Of a stretch of 64,000 nt of DNA, positions 45,917 through 54,553 are shown piece by piece. A model generated the notes under the pieces. That model was not told the origin of the DNA. It searched no databases and saw only the letters and a program-made list of their open reading frames with translations. The stretch's first letter is position 1, and each line of letters begins with the position of its first letter. The translations under genes and the position numbers were made by a program. Origin of the DNA: CG2-30-36-16 sp964372115 (GTDB lineage: Bacteria > Bacteroidota > Ignavibacteria > Ignavibacteriales > Ignavibacteriaceae); NCBI GenBank assembly GCA_964372115.1, contig CAYJPN010000021.1:1-64000 (forward strand). The letters are read 5' to 3'.

Positions 45917-48454
45917 ATGATGTTAACAAAGGTTTATTTATTAATCGTTTTTTTAGTTTGCGCTTCTTTACTTTTTCCGCAGACTATTGATAACCCCTCC
46001 GGCGGCAATTACGCCTTAACCGATTCCATTAGCGCTGATACCCCGCTGTTAAAACCAGATTATAGAAACCGTATAAACATACCTGAATATGACCCTTCAT
46101 TAACGCCATTGAATTATTTTAATAATAATAGGTATCCAAATAATCAAAACAGTACGGCTACATGGACAGAAGTAAATCCATTAATTCCAAGAGTAGATTA
46201 TCTAGGAATACATTTTAGAGATACGCTAAACGGTTGGGCAGTTGGTGCTCAAGGAGCAGTAATATATTCAACAGATGGGGGAAATAAATGGAGAACTGCA
46301 AATAGTCCCGTTACAAGTGTTTTATTAAATGTTCATAGCTATAACGGACAAGTAGTTGTTGCAAGTGGATATAATGGGGTAATTTTGCTGTCAACAGATA
46401 GAGGAATAAATTGGATGCAAGTAGCTAGTGGTGTAGGTGGAGATTTATGGGAAATTAAAATGTTAAATGATACGCTTGGCTGGGCATGCGGTTCAGGAGC
46501 TTCTTTATTAAGAACAACAAATGCTGGAGTAACCTGGCATTCTATAAATACAGGCCATGTAAGTTTCAATTACTGGACATTTGATTTTTTGAGTGAAGAA
46601 CTGGGATTTGTGGGAGGAAATGGCGGAAACATATTAAAGACAATAGATGGGGGCATAACATGGACGCTAATGCAGACAGGTAGTGGTCAAAGTATCTATC
46701 GTTTAAGAGCAACAGATAGTCTTCATATAGTTGCGGGAGGTTCGCAAGGATTAGTATCATATACATTTAATGGTGGAAACAGTTGGAATTATTCCTACAC
46801 TGGCGCGGTAGTAGATGGCATGGTATTTCTCAATGATAGTGTGGGTTATGTAGCTGGAAGCTCAGATTTTTATTTGTATAAAACAAATGATGGCGGAGTA
46901 ACATGGGGTACACTTTATTTAGGACTCAATCCATATTGGATAATGTTTGTAAATGATTCAATAGGATATACAAGTGGATTAAAATTGGGAGTACGAAAAT
47001 CAGTAAATGGTGGAAACCATTGGAGACAGCTAATAATTAATGATGACTTCAAGAGTGTTTGGTCCTTATCAGAAAATACATCGTTAGCTGTCGGAAAATA
47101 CTTCACTATAGATGGTCTTTATAAAACTATTGATGATGGAATGACCTGGAAGTCGGTTTTTCCCGATCAAGATGGTGATTTGGGATTGTCGTGTATTTTT
47201 TTTATAGACAGCGTTACAGGTTTCGTTGGTACAAATTTTAATGTTAGAATTTATAAAACAACTGATGCAGGTGAATCTTGGAGTAGAAAAAATGTAACAG
47301 GAGTTACTGGTCTTACATTCCCTGTGCGAAATATTTTTTTTATAAATCATTTTGTTGGATGGGCAGTTGCTGGCGGTGGTGCATTGCTTAAAACAACAGA
47401 TGGCGGTGAAAATTGGTTAACATTAAATAATTCAATGTATGGTAAAGCAATCCAATTCTGGGATACACTAAATGGTTATATTTTATCAAGTAAGTTAAAC
47501 AGAACAACAGATGGAGGTTTAACATGGAGCAGCAGTATTTTACCGGGAATAAACGCTTCAGATGATTTTTATTTCCATAATGAATTCAAAGGATGGTTAA
47601 CCTCTTTCAATACATTATATCAAACCACCAACTCAGGAAATTCTTGGTATCTAATACCTAATATTGGTGGATTTAATTTTGGTTATTTCAATTGGCTAAC
47701 TAAAACAAGATGTTTTTTAGTTGGAACAAAGACGTATTATTCCATTGATTCTGGAAGCACATGGATGGATATAACTGAAAGTTTAGGAGGACTAAAAATT
47801 AATAGAATGCACTCGTCAAATGCCTCCAGCGGTTATGCCGTAGGAGATTTGGGACTGATAATAAAATATTTTGATTCTGCTTACATTCCCGTTGAACTTT
47901 TATCTTTTAAGGCAACCATAATAAATGAAAATAATGTGAACTTACAATGGACAACAGCAAGTGAAATAAACAATAATGGATTTATTGTTGAAAGAAAAGA
48001 TGAAAAAGGTGATTATGAACAAATAGGTTTTGTCACAGGAAGTGGTACGACAATAAAACCCCAAAATTATTTTTTTGAAGACAAGAATTTGGGACGGGGC
48101 ATATATAAGTATAAACTTAATCAGATGGACTATAATGGAAAAAACAATTTATTAGATGAGCTTGAAATAAAAATAGATATTATCTCAGATATATTTGAAT
48201 TATATTCAAACTATCCCAACCCATTTAATCAAAAAACAATAATAACATTTTCTACCTCGATCTCAGAAAATATTAAATTGAAAATTTTTAATTTGTTAGG
48301 AGAAGAGATTGCAACTATTTTCAATGATGTAGTTGAGGCAGAAAAAAAATATTCAATTGAATTTGATGGAGAGAAATTATCATCTGGTATCTATTATTGT
48401 GTATTAACCCAAAATAAAAAAAGAAAATCAGCTAAAATGATACACCTAAAATAG
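45917..48454 (+). CDS. T9SS-exported YCF48/BNR-type beta-propeller protein
   Basis: 845 residues from ATG 45917 (GGGAAGG upstream; the frame is open from 45863). Signal peptide, then two-dozen blades of the form 'GGxTW' ('NDGGVTWGTLYLG', 'TTDGGENWLTLNNS', 'TTDGGLTWSSS'), as in YCF48/photosystem-assembly-factor-like propellers. C-terminus: a sandwich ('VELLSFKATIINENNVNLQW') and a T9SS sorting domain ('NYPNPFNQKTIITF' to 'KMIHLK'). Surface protein of unknown ligand. Base use is notably AT-rich compared with the genes on either side. Confidence 0.88.
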   Translation: MMLTKVYLLIVFLVCASLLFPQTIDNPSGGNYALTDSISADTPLLKPDYRNRINIPEYDPSLTPLNYFNNNRYPNNQNSTATWTEVNPLIPRVDYLGIHFRDTLNGWAVGAQGAVIYSTDGGNKWRTANSPVTSVLLNVHSYNGQVVVASGYNGVILLSTDRGINWMQVASGVGGDLWEIKMLNDTLGWACGSGASLLRTTNAGVTWHSINTGHVSFNYWTFDFLSEELGFVGGNGGNILKTIDGGITWTLMQTGSGQSIYRLRATDSLHIVAGGSQGLVSYTFNGGNSWNYSYTGAVVDGMVFLNDSVGYVAGSSDFYLYKTNDGGVTWGTLYLGLNPYWIMFVNDSIGYTSGLKLGVRKSVNGGNHWRQLIINDDFKSVWSLSENTSLAVGKYFTIDGLYKTIDDGMTWKSVFPDQDGDLGLSCIFFIDSVTGFVGTNFNVRIYKTTDAGESWSRKNVTGVTGLTFPVRNIFFINHFVGWAVAGGGALLKTTDGGENWLTLNNSMYGKAIQFWDTLNGYILSSKLNRTTDGGLTWSSSILPGINASDDFYFHNEFKGWLTSFNTLYQTTNSGNSWYLIPNIGGFNFGYFNWLTKTRCFLVGTKTYYSIDSGSTWMDITESLGGLKINRMHSSNASSGYAVGDLGLIIKYFDSAYIPVELLSFKATIINENNVNLQWTTASEINNNGFIVERKDEKGDYEQIGFVTGSGTTIKPQNYFFEDKNLGRGIYKYKLNQMDYNGKNNLLDELEIKIDIISDIFELYSNYPNPFNQKTIITFSTSISENIKLKIFNLLGEEIATIFNDVVEAEKKYSIEFDGEKLSSGIYYCVLTQNKKRKSAKMIHLK

Positions 48455-48499
48455 TAAATGGGGTATCAATTATGATCATAACAAAAACAAGAGGTAATT

Positions 48500-48971
48500 C
48501 TGTTCGCTAAAGTTAAATTTGTGCTGCTTTTTTCAGTGATATTTAGCCTGAATCTTTTTGCTCAGGTTGAATATACTGGAACACCTTATGAGGAAACTCT
48601 AACTCAAAATCCAACGTATTTAAATATTGCTCGTCCTGAAAATATTTTGGTTGTATTTAAGAGGGATGACAATAATTCGGAAGGCGTGAAAGATTATTAT
48701 GTTTCAAATCGCAATCTCCCATCTTATAATATCATTAGAGGAACTGATAATGAACCAGGCTTATTGCTTCCGGATTTTATTATTACTGGTCAGGACACAG
48801 TAATTTTAGATAACGAAGGTGAAGTAATAAAACAGCTCGGGGATTGTACACGATTATGGGGGCAATTATGAAGTTAGCTTCAACGCTGCCAATTTAGCAA
48901 GCGGAATGTATTTATACAAACTAACCGCCGGCAGTTATACAAAAGTTCAGAAAATGATTCTGCTAAGATAA
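48500..48971 (+). pseudogene. Broken TIGR03790-like protein joined to a T9SS tail
   Basis: A signal peptide ('SVIFSLNLFAQ') leads to 'ENILVVFKRDDNNSEGVKDY' and 'YVSNRNLPSYNII', the start of the TIGR03790 family (LVVxN...Sxx(I/V)xxYYxxxRxIP). After only about 85 residues the sequence jumps to a T9SS tail: 'EGEVIKQL' in the same frame, then, after a +1 shift near 48850, 'GNYEVSFNAANLASGMYLY' and 'KMILLR' to TAA 48969-48971. The body of the protein has been deleted and the tail is out of frame. Start uncertain (GTG 48521, or CTG 48500 after GAGG). Confidence 0.7.
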
Positions 48972-49074
48972 AGTGTAAGTAAGTTGAATTAAATTTTAAT
49001 TGATTATTAAAAATTCCCGGCGCCGCAAAAGCGCCGGACAAATAAATAATAACAAATAAATACAAGGAGGTACT

Positions 49075-49545
49075 ATGCCCCAAAACATAGTTGACGCAGT
49101 ACTAACTGCAGAAGCCGAAACTGCCGCAAGAGCGGCAATAACTACAATACGGGAAAATCTCCCTTTTCTCGTAAGCCTTAACCCGGCACAGCGTACAAAC
49201 CTGCTTAAAGCCGGCAACGTTTATCTGCCGTTCGTCAATCTTGCGCTCGATACTATCACGGAATTTCCGCAAGTAGTATCCCCGCTGTTCAACAAGGAAG
49301 GATTCCTTAAAGATAAAGAGCTGCTTGATAAACTTACTGCACTCGGTACGCTTATCGCCTCGCTTAACGAAGCCGTTGACGATACGCTGATGGCTCTAAG
49401 AAGCGATCTGTTCGTTGCAGCACTCGATCTTTACGGTTCGGTGCAGCAGAACAAAGATAAACTGCCGGGTCTCGATACCCGCTGCGCGCAGATGCAGGAG
49501 TTCTTCAAAAAAGGAAAAAGCAAACCCAGCCCCGCCGGACAATAA
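49075..49545 (+). CDS. Conserved-looking helical protein, function unknown
   Basis: 156 residues, mostly amphipathic helix without a signal peptide or membrane segment. I do not recognise the family. It has the strongest ribosome site in the window (AGGAGGT, four bases before ATG) and visibly richer in G+C, with CTG/CTC/CTT and AAC/GAC codons, unlike its AT-rich neighbours. Both suggest high expression, or recent arrival. It has its own inverted-repeat terminator. The C-terminus is basic and proline-rich ('KGKSKPSPAGQ'). Confidence 0.8.
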   Translation: MPQNIVDAVLTAEAETAARAAITTIRENLPFLVSLNPAQRTNLLKAGNVYLPFVNLALDTITEFPQVVSPLFNKEGFLKDKELLDKLTALGTLIASLNEAVDDTLMALRSDLFVAALDLYGSVQQNKDKLPGLDTRCAQMQEFFKKGKSKPSPAGQ

Positions 49546-49570
49546 TTAATGCCCGCGGGCTAACTTAGCC

Positions 49571-49607
49571 GGCAGACTAAAAAGTGGTTTTTGTTGAATA
49601 GTCTGCC
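49571..49607 (+). terminator. Terminator of the helical protein gene
   Basis: GGCAGACTA (49571-49579) and TAGTCTGCC (49599-49607) form a perfect 9-bp stem about 25 bases after the stop. The T-run is weak (TATTTT further on). GCCCGCGGGC at 49551-49560 is a second palindrome. Confidence 0.6.
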
Positions 49608-50068
49608 TGCATATTTTAAGCGCTCACCTATTTCCAATTCACCAGCAAAAAAATAACTTTCTAAGTCACCATACCCGATACATGATTTCTGACGAAACAG
49701 TTAACAATATTTTTATTAAAACCTGCATGATTGAATGACTGCATGAAGATCATTAACGTGTTAAATAAATCGAATTTAAACCATTCATCCATGCGGCATT
49801 CTTTCATGCTTTCGCAATTAAGTTTTAGTTTTACTTCGTTGTCAATTCTTTTGCGTAAAGTGAATTTCTAATTTTCATGTTGAAAAATCCCCATTTAATA
49901 CCGAATTGCTTATAACCACGCCGCGGATAAAAAAAGCCTTAAAATTGTCTGTATTTGAACTTTATTGTTCCTAAAAAGAGGCTTAAACCCTAAAAGGAGA
50001 GGCTCACAAGGCGCCCGGTTGAGGCTGAAGAGGTGCTGCGTAGAAGGTAATAGCAAGTAGGAAGCATT
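49608..50068. other. Intergenic, left flank of the tandem array
   Basis: No coding frame with support. Scattered short direct and inverted matches (CATGAA/TTCATG type) occur at 49730-49815. The 49920-50060 part grades into degenerate versions of the downstream array motif. Confidence 0.4.
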
Positions 50069-50386
50069 AAAAACCCTTTTACGAGTATGTTTAACCCGGT
50101 CGGGTGAACCTTTTAAGGTAGTAATGACCGGCAAAAACCCTCTCGCTACCGGGTCAGAGCCGCCCGGAAGCGGCAAAAACCTTCTTACAAGTATGTTAAA
50201 CCAGGTCGGGTGAACCTTTTAAGGTAGTAACGATCGGCAAAAACCCTCTCGCTACCGGGTCAGAGCTGCCCGGTAGCAGCAAAAACCTTCTCCATAGAGA
50301 GTTTTACACTGTGCGGCAAACCATCGGAGGTTTCTGCAACCAATAAAAACCTTCAAGCCACCGGATCAGTACCGCTAAAAAGTTTA
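50069..50386. repeat. 106-bp tandem array of nested hairpins
   Basis: Units start at 50069, 50175 and 50281, an exact 106-bp period. Each unit has two parts, both opening with AAAAACC: a 64-base part and a 42-base part. The third unit is degenerate but keeps the phase (AAAAACC at 50281 and 50345). The 64-base part folds as CCGGTC...ACCTT/AAGGT...GACCGG; the 42-base part of unit 2 contains GCTACCGGG/CCCGGTAGC, a perfect 9-bp stem with a 9-base loop. No coding frame explains it. Confidence 0.9.
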
Positions 50387-50573
50387 TTCAAAATAAACAA
50401 AACCTTCTGTTACAATTTGTTGGTTTGAAAAAATAAATAGCGCGTCCGCTAATTAATCCGAGAATTAGTTTAATTTTACTCTTACTCATGCTTTCCCCTC
50501 AGCTATAATTTTTTTTAATTCTTCCGTTACTTAACGAATTGTTCATAGTCAATTATACATTTCGCCTTGTCGA

Positions 50574-50754
50574 CTTTGCAAGAAATAATCTCTATCCGGG
50601 CAGTAAAGACGCAAACAAGTATAATGAAAATATTTGTAGGCAGAATGAGCGGATGGATGTTTGGTTGTATGAAGTACAATTATAAATTACCCACAATCGT
50701 TCTTTCCTTCTCGTTTTATATTTCTAACATTATAGAACACCTACGATGTTCTGT
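50574..50754 (+). repeat. 181-bp dispersed repeat, copy 2
   Basis: Full-length match to 45536-45716 in the same orientation, about 5 kb apart. The left third is the most divergent; the middle, which could encode 'MKIFVGRMSGWMF', is nearly identical. Confidence 0.85.
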
Positions 50755-50875
50755 TTGCAAACAATTTAATTCTGAGAATAAGATAAAACTATTTGTTTCA
50801 TACAACCACAAAGCCATGTGTTAAAAAATTACCGCGTGATATCTTTTCTTCATGGGAGAAACATAATGAAACGAA

Positions 50876-50963
50876 CCTCACCCTGTATCCCTCTCCTTAG
50901 AAAGGAGAGGGACTGCAGTTCCCCTCTCCTTTCTAAGGAGAGGGGTTAGGGGTGAGGTCGTGA
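50876..50963. repeat. 88-bp palindromic element, copy 1
   Basis: A near-perfect inverted repeat centred on ACTGCAGT. Each arm contains its own hairpin: CCCTCTCCTT-AGA-AAGGAGAGGG and CCCCTCTCCTT-TCT-AAGGAGAGGGG, closed by an outer CCTCACCC/GGGGTGAGG stem. It can therefore fold as a cruciform or as a two-hairpin three-way junction. Its edge encodes the last residues and the stop codon of the DUF559 gene. Confidence 0.92.
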
Positions 50964-51323
50964 AAGCTTTTTAATCACATCTTCAATCCTCTTAAACTCC
51001 CTATCTGGATGTCCCAAAAGTGCATCATTCCTAATTCTCAAAAAATGTATCCCGTACGATTCAAGATACTCCTGCCGGGTTTTATCTTTAATCATTTGCT
51101 CGTCTAACTCGTGAATTTCGCCGTCAATTTCTATTGCTAATTTTAATTCGGGACAGTAAAAATCGATCACAAATGAATCAACTGAATATTGCCGCCTAAA
51201 TTTACAACCCAGAAACCGGCGGTTTCTTAAATACATCCAGATTAGCTTTTCACAGTAAGTTTGTTTGCGGCGCAAATAACGGCGGGTTTCTTTCATTTCG
51301 GGTTTATTAAAATTTCTCATCAT
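50946..51323 (-). CDS. DUF559 endonuclease-like protein
   Basis: 125 residues from ATG 51323 (GAGG seven bases upstream). 'RRKQTYCEKLIWMYLRNRRF', 'GCKFRRQYSVDSFVIDFYCP', 'LKLAIEIDGEIHE' and 'LRIRNDALL' are the DUF559 pattern. The D...E-x-D-G arrangement resembles the PD-(D/E)xK fold of Vsr-type endonucleases. The function of DUF559 is unknown. The gene sits between two 88-bp palindromes, and its last codons (S-R-P-H-P-stop) are inside the left one. Confidence 0.9.
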   Translation of the reverse strand: MMRNFNKPEMKETRRYLRRKQTYCEKLIWMYLRNRRFLGCKFRRQYSVDSFVIDFYCPELKLAIEIDGEIHELDEQMIKDKTRQEYLESYGIHFLRIRNDALLGHPDREFKRIEDVIKKLSRPHP

Positions 51324-51388
51324 TTTCAACCTCACTGAAATGATTAACGACTGCTCTTTTTTTCTAATTTAACAAAATATTCAGAAAA

Positions 51389-51476
51389 CCTCACAATGTA
51401 TATCTCTCCTTGCAAAGGAGAGGGACTGCAGTTCCCCTCTCCTTTCGAAGGAGAGGGGTTAGGGGTGAGGTCGTGA
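51389..51476. repeat. 88-bp palindromic element, copy 2
   Basis: Same length, orientation and folding as copy 1 at 50876, differing at about a dozen positions, mostly in the left arm and loops (GCA, TCG). It ends directly at the stop codon of the acyl-CoA synthetase gene. Confidence 0.92.
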
Positions 51477-53933
51477 CTACCTCAAATCGGTGGCAATTAC
51501 CTTTTGAACTATTTCGGACAACATATCATAAGTCATCCCTGTGGGGTAAACCGGTTTGTGGAATTTTACTTCTATTTTTTTCCAGGGTTTTGGAAATATA
51601 CTTCCGCGCGGCAAAGCTTCGTTGGCTCCTTTTATTGTAACCGGTACAATTGGTACATTTAACTCGCTGCTTAAAATTGCAAATGATTTTTTAAATTCGC
51701 CGACTTCACCTGTATAGGTTCGTGTACCTTCAGGAAAGATGATAACGTTTTTTCCATTTCGTAAAACTTCGGCTAATTTTTGTATCGACTCTTTCAAATC
51801 CTTATTAATATCCATAACTATAACATTATTTCTATTAGCAAGCGCTTTTACCCACTTAAACTTTACATATTTTTCTTTTGCGTAAAAATATGTGTTCTTC
51901 ATTATTTTGTTTTTTAAGAATACCGAAACAAATAAACCATCGTAAAAACTTTGATGATTAGGCGCAAGTATAAACGGACCACTTGGCAGGTTTTCGGCTC
52001 CTTCCCCTTTCATTCTAAAGTAAAGTTTGAAAATTACTCTGGAAGTGTTTTTAAATAAATTTTGTGTAAACCAGCTTTTGGGAAGCTTTAAATCAACTTT
52101 TTCTTTTAGTATCTCAGCCCATTTAATTGCCTCAACCGAAAGTTTATTTTTTGTTTCTTTCATAAAGTGCGAAAGCTTTTCAACGGTTGGATGTTGAACA
52201 AATGTATCTTCCGCTATTTTTATTCCGAATGTAGATTCGAGGAAAGTTTGAAAGCTTACTTTATCAAGCGAATCGAGACCGATATCTATTTCAATATGAT
52301 CGTCAGGATATATTTCTGTCTTTTTTTGCTCTTTTAAAAAGTTGCGTATTACAAGGTATTCCTCAAACTGCGGTTCGGTAGATTTATCTTTTTTGCTTTT
52401 TTGTGAGTCGGTTACCTCCGCCAGTTTAAATCGCTGTATTTTACCGAGTCTTGTTTTCGGCAATTCTTCTTTAAATAAAATGAACTTGTTTATTTTTTTA
52501 TAGGGAGCGGCTGTCTTATTATACTTATCAATAACTTCCCATCTGAATTTTTCTTCGAGATTAATTACTCCCTCATCTCTTAAAGCTTTATAGTTTGGGT
52601 ACAGAGCTGCGCTAAGCGAGTCGTTCTGCATAAACACACCTGCTTCCGCAACAACATCAGAAATAGCGAGAATTTTCTTTTCTACTTCTTCGGGATTAAT
52701 ATTTTTGCCGTTGGAAAGCACAATAATTTCTTTCGAGCGTCCGGTAATATGAAGAAAACCCTCATCGTCAATATAACCAAGGTCACCTGTATGCAGCCAT
52801 CCATCTTTTAAAACCTGTGCTGTTTCTTCGGGACGATTGAAATACCCTTTCATTATATTTCTTCCCTTTGCGGCAATTTCGCCGTCAACAATCTTTATTT
52901 CGTGGTTGGGCATCACTTCACCCGGCGAACCGATCTTCCATCTGCCGGGACGGGTAAATGTAATCATTGGCGCGGCTTCTGTCATCCCAAAACCTTCAAG
53001 CATTTCGAAGCCCAAAGTTTTATAATCATTCGCCATATCTTCATCAAGTTTAGCGCCGCCGCAAACCATAAATTCTACTTTACCGCCAAACTTTTCGTGC
53101 ACCTGGTGAAATATTTTTTTTGAAAACGAACGAGAATTAACAAGACGGGCAACTCTAAACAATGCCTTAGCCACCGGATTGCTGTTTATTTTATCCATAA
53201 CTCCTTTGCGTATGGCAGCGTAAAGCCGGGGAACACCGATAATTATTGCAACCTCATTTTTTTGAAGAGTCGAAATAATATCTTCGGAAACCATCGAAGG
53301 AGAAAACCCGATGGTTGTATGAATTTTTAACGGAATTAGTAAAGTTCCGATGAGTGGCAGAATATGATTGAACGGCAGAAGCGCAAGTACGTTGCGCGAT
53401 GAATTATAGATTTCAATATGCCCGGTAACTGCTTCAATATTTGAAAGAAGATTATCATAACTTAACATTACGCCTTTTGGCGAGCCGGTTGTGCCCGATG
53501 TATAAACAATAACCGCGGTTTTTGTTATATCATATCCACCAATTTCTTCAGCTTCAAACTGCTGATGTTTATCTTCAATATCATCAATATTAAAAACGGC
53601 AATTGAATATTTTAGAAGAGGCAGAACATCATCAAACGATTTTTTTGTTTCGTTTGAAATAAAAATCACTTCGGGTTTGCAGTCGTTTAAAATATATGCT
53701 ACTTCTTCAAAGGTCGCCATAAAATCAATTGGGACTGCAGTCGATTCATTTTTCCAGCATGAGTAAAAGGCGTAAACCCATTCAGGACGGTTGGGTGCAT
53801 AGATTGCTGCTTTACCTTCTTCATTTTTTGCGTAAAGCGATGAAAAGTGATTAATATGTTGAAGAAGACGGCGGTATGAAATTTTTTCATCGCGCCATGA
53901 TATAGCTGTTTTTTCAGATTTTTTAATGAACAA
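51477..53933 (-). CDS. Acyl-CoA/ACP synthetase - ACP - PlsC acyltransferase fusion
   Basis: 818 residues in three parts. Residues 1-470: ANL superfamily adenylating enzyme ('VIVYTSGTTGSPKGVML', 'GWLHTGDLGYID'). About 490-575: acyl carrier domain with the phosphopantetheine Ser in 'DIGLDSLDKVSF'. About 600-818: PlsC-type acyltransferase ('APNHQSFYDG', 'FPEGTRTYTGEVGEF'). It can activate a fatty acid, hold it as thioester and pass it to an acceptor such as lysophospholipid, as Aas does. Start TTG 53933; GAAGGA lies 11 bases upstream. Confidence 0.93.
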   Translation of the reverse strand: MFIKKSEKTAISWRDEKISYRRLLQHINHFSSLYAKNEEGKAAIYAPNRPEWVYAFYSCWKNESTAVPIDFMATFEEVAYILNDCKPEVIFISNETKKSFDDVLPLLKYSIAVFNIDDIEDKHQQFEAEEIGGYDITKTAVIVYTSGTTGSPKGVMLSYDNLLSNIEAVTGHIEIYNSSRNVLALLPFNHILPLIGTLLIPLKIHTTIGFSPSMVSEDIISTLQKNEVAIIIGVPRLYAAIRKGVMDKINSNPVAKALFRVARLVNSRSFSKKIFHQVHEKFGGKVEFMVCGGAKLDEDMANDYKTLGFEMLEGFGMTEAAPMITFTRPGRWKIGSPGEVMPNHEIKIVDGEIAAKGRNIMKGYFNRPEETAQVLKDGWLHTGDLGYIDDEGFLHITGRSKEIIVLSNGKNINPEEVEKKILAISDVVAEAGVFMQNDSLSAALYPNYKALRDEGVINLEEKFRWEVIDKYNKTAAPYKKINKFILFKEELPKTRLGKIQRFKLAEVTDSQKSKKDKSTEPQFEEYLVIRNFLKEQKKTEIYPDDHIEIDIGLDSLDKVSFQTFLESTFGIKIAEDTFVQHPTVEKLSHFMKETKNKLSVEAIKWAEILKEKVDLKLPKSWFTQNLFKNTSRVIFKLYFRMKGEGAENLPSGPFILAPNHQSFYDGLFVSVFLKNKIMKNTYFYAKEKYVKFKWVKALANRNNVIVMDINKDLKESIQKLAEVLRNGKNVIIFPEGTRTYTGEVGEFKKSFAILSSELNVPIVPVTIKGANEALPRGSIFPKPWKKIEVKFHKPVYPTGMTYDMLSEIVQKVIATDLR

Positions 53934-54039
53934 AACTGTTTATTCCTTCATTAATAATTTTATGTTGAATAATAGGAAGTCGACGGTCAATTGTCAATAG
54001 TAAAGAGCATGTCCGCCCCGATGGGTTTAAATATTTTTA

Positions 54040-54348
54040 TCATTCAACCTGCTCCATAACAATTCTTGCGGTAGCAATTTTACCTGCGAATTTTTTTGCA
54101 TGTTCTCTTTGCAGCGCCGCGGCGGCTTCGTTTTTATAACCGAGATAATCATCCAGGCTATTACATTCGTACTGTATTGTGTAAGTTATATTTTCCCCCT
54201 CGGTTGAAGGGATTATTGTTTTATAAATTTTGTAACCGTTAAAAAAACCTGTTTTCAGAACGTTTTGAATATGCGTATGCCGCATCCATTTAAACCAGGT
54301 TTCTTCAAATTCTTTTTTTATAATAACGGATACACTGTAGATAACCAT
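54040..54348 (-). CDS. DUF4286 family protein
   Basis: 102 residues. 'VIYSVSVIIKKEFEETWFKW' and 'MRHTHIQNVLKTGFF' plus 'TYTIQYECNSLDDYLGY' match DUF4286, a small ferredoxin-fold-like family in Bacteroidota with no known function. ATG 54348. Stands alone in a 600-base interval. Confidence 0.88.
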   Translation of the reverse strand: MVIYSVSVIIKKEFEETWFKWMRHTHIQNVLKTGFFNGYKIYKTIIPSTEGENITYTIQYECNSLDDYLGYKNEAAAALQREHAKKFAGKIATARIVMEQVE

Positions 54349-54553
54349 TATATTTCCTTATCATCTTTATGCTCAAGCGACGGGTATTAATCCCGGGCGG
54401 TATAATTTGTTTTGTTTTTTTAGCAGCCGACTATAAGTAGTTAGATGTTCAATGTTTTTACAATGAGTAACCCGGCTGCTTTTAAATAATTATTTTATAA
54501 TTACCAACTAAATATAACTCATCCTTTCCACATTTTTAGCACGAATATTATGA

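Noticed and set aside
50069..50386. Array as a CRISPR
   Set aside because: The 'spacers' are themselves conserved between units, the repeats are not of CRISPR length, and no cas gene is near.
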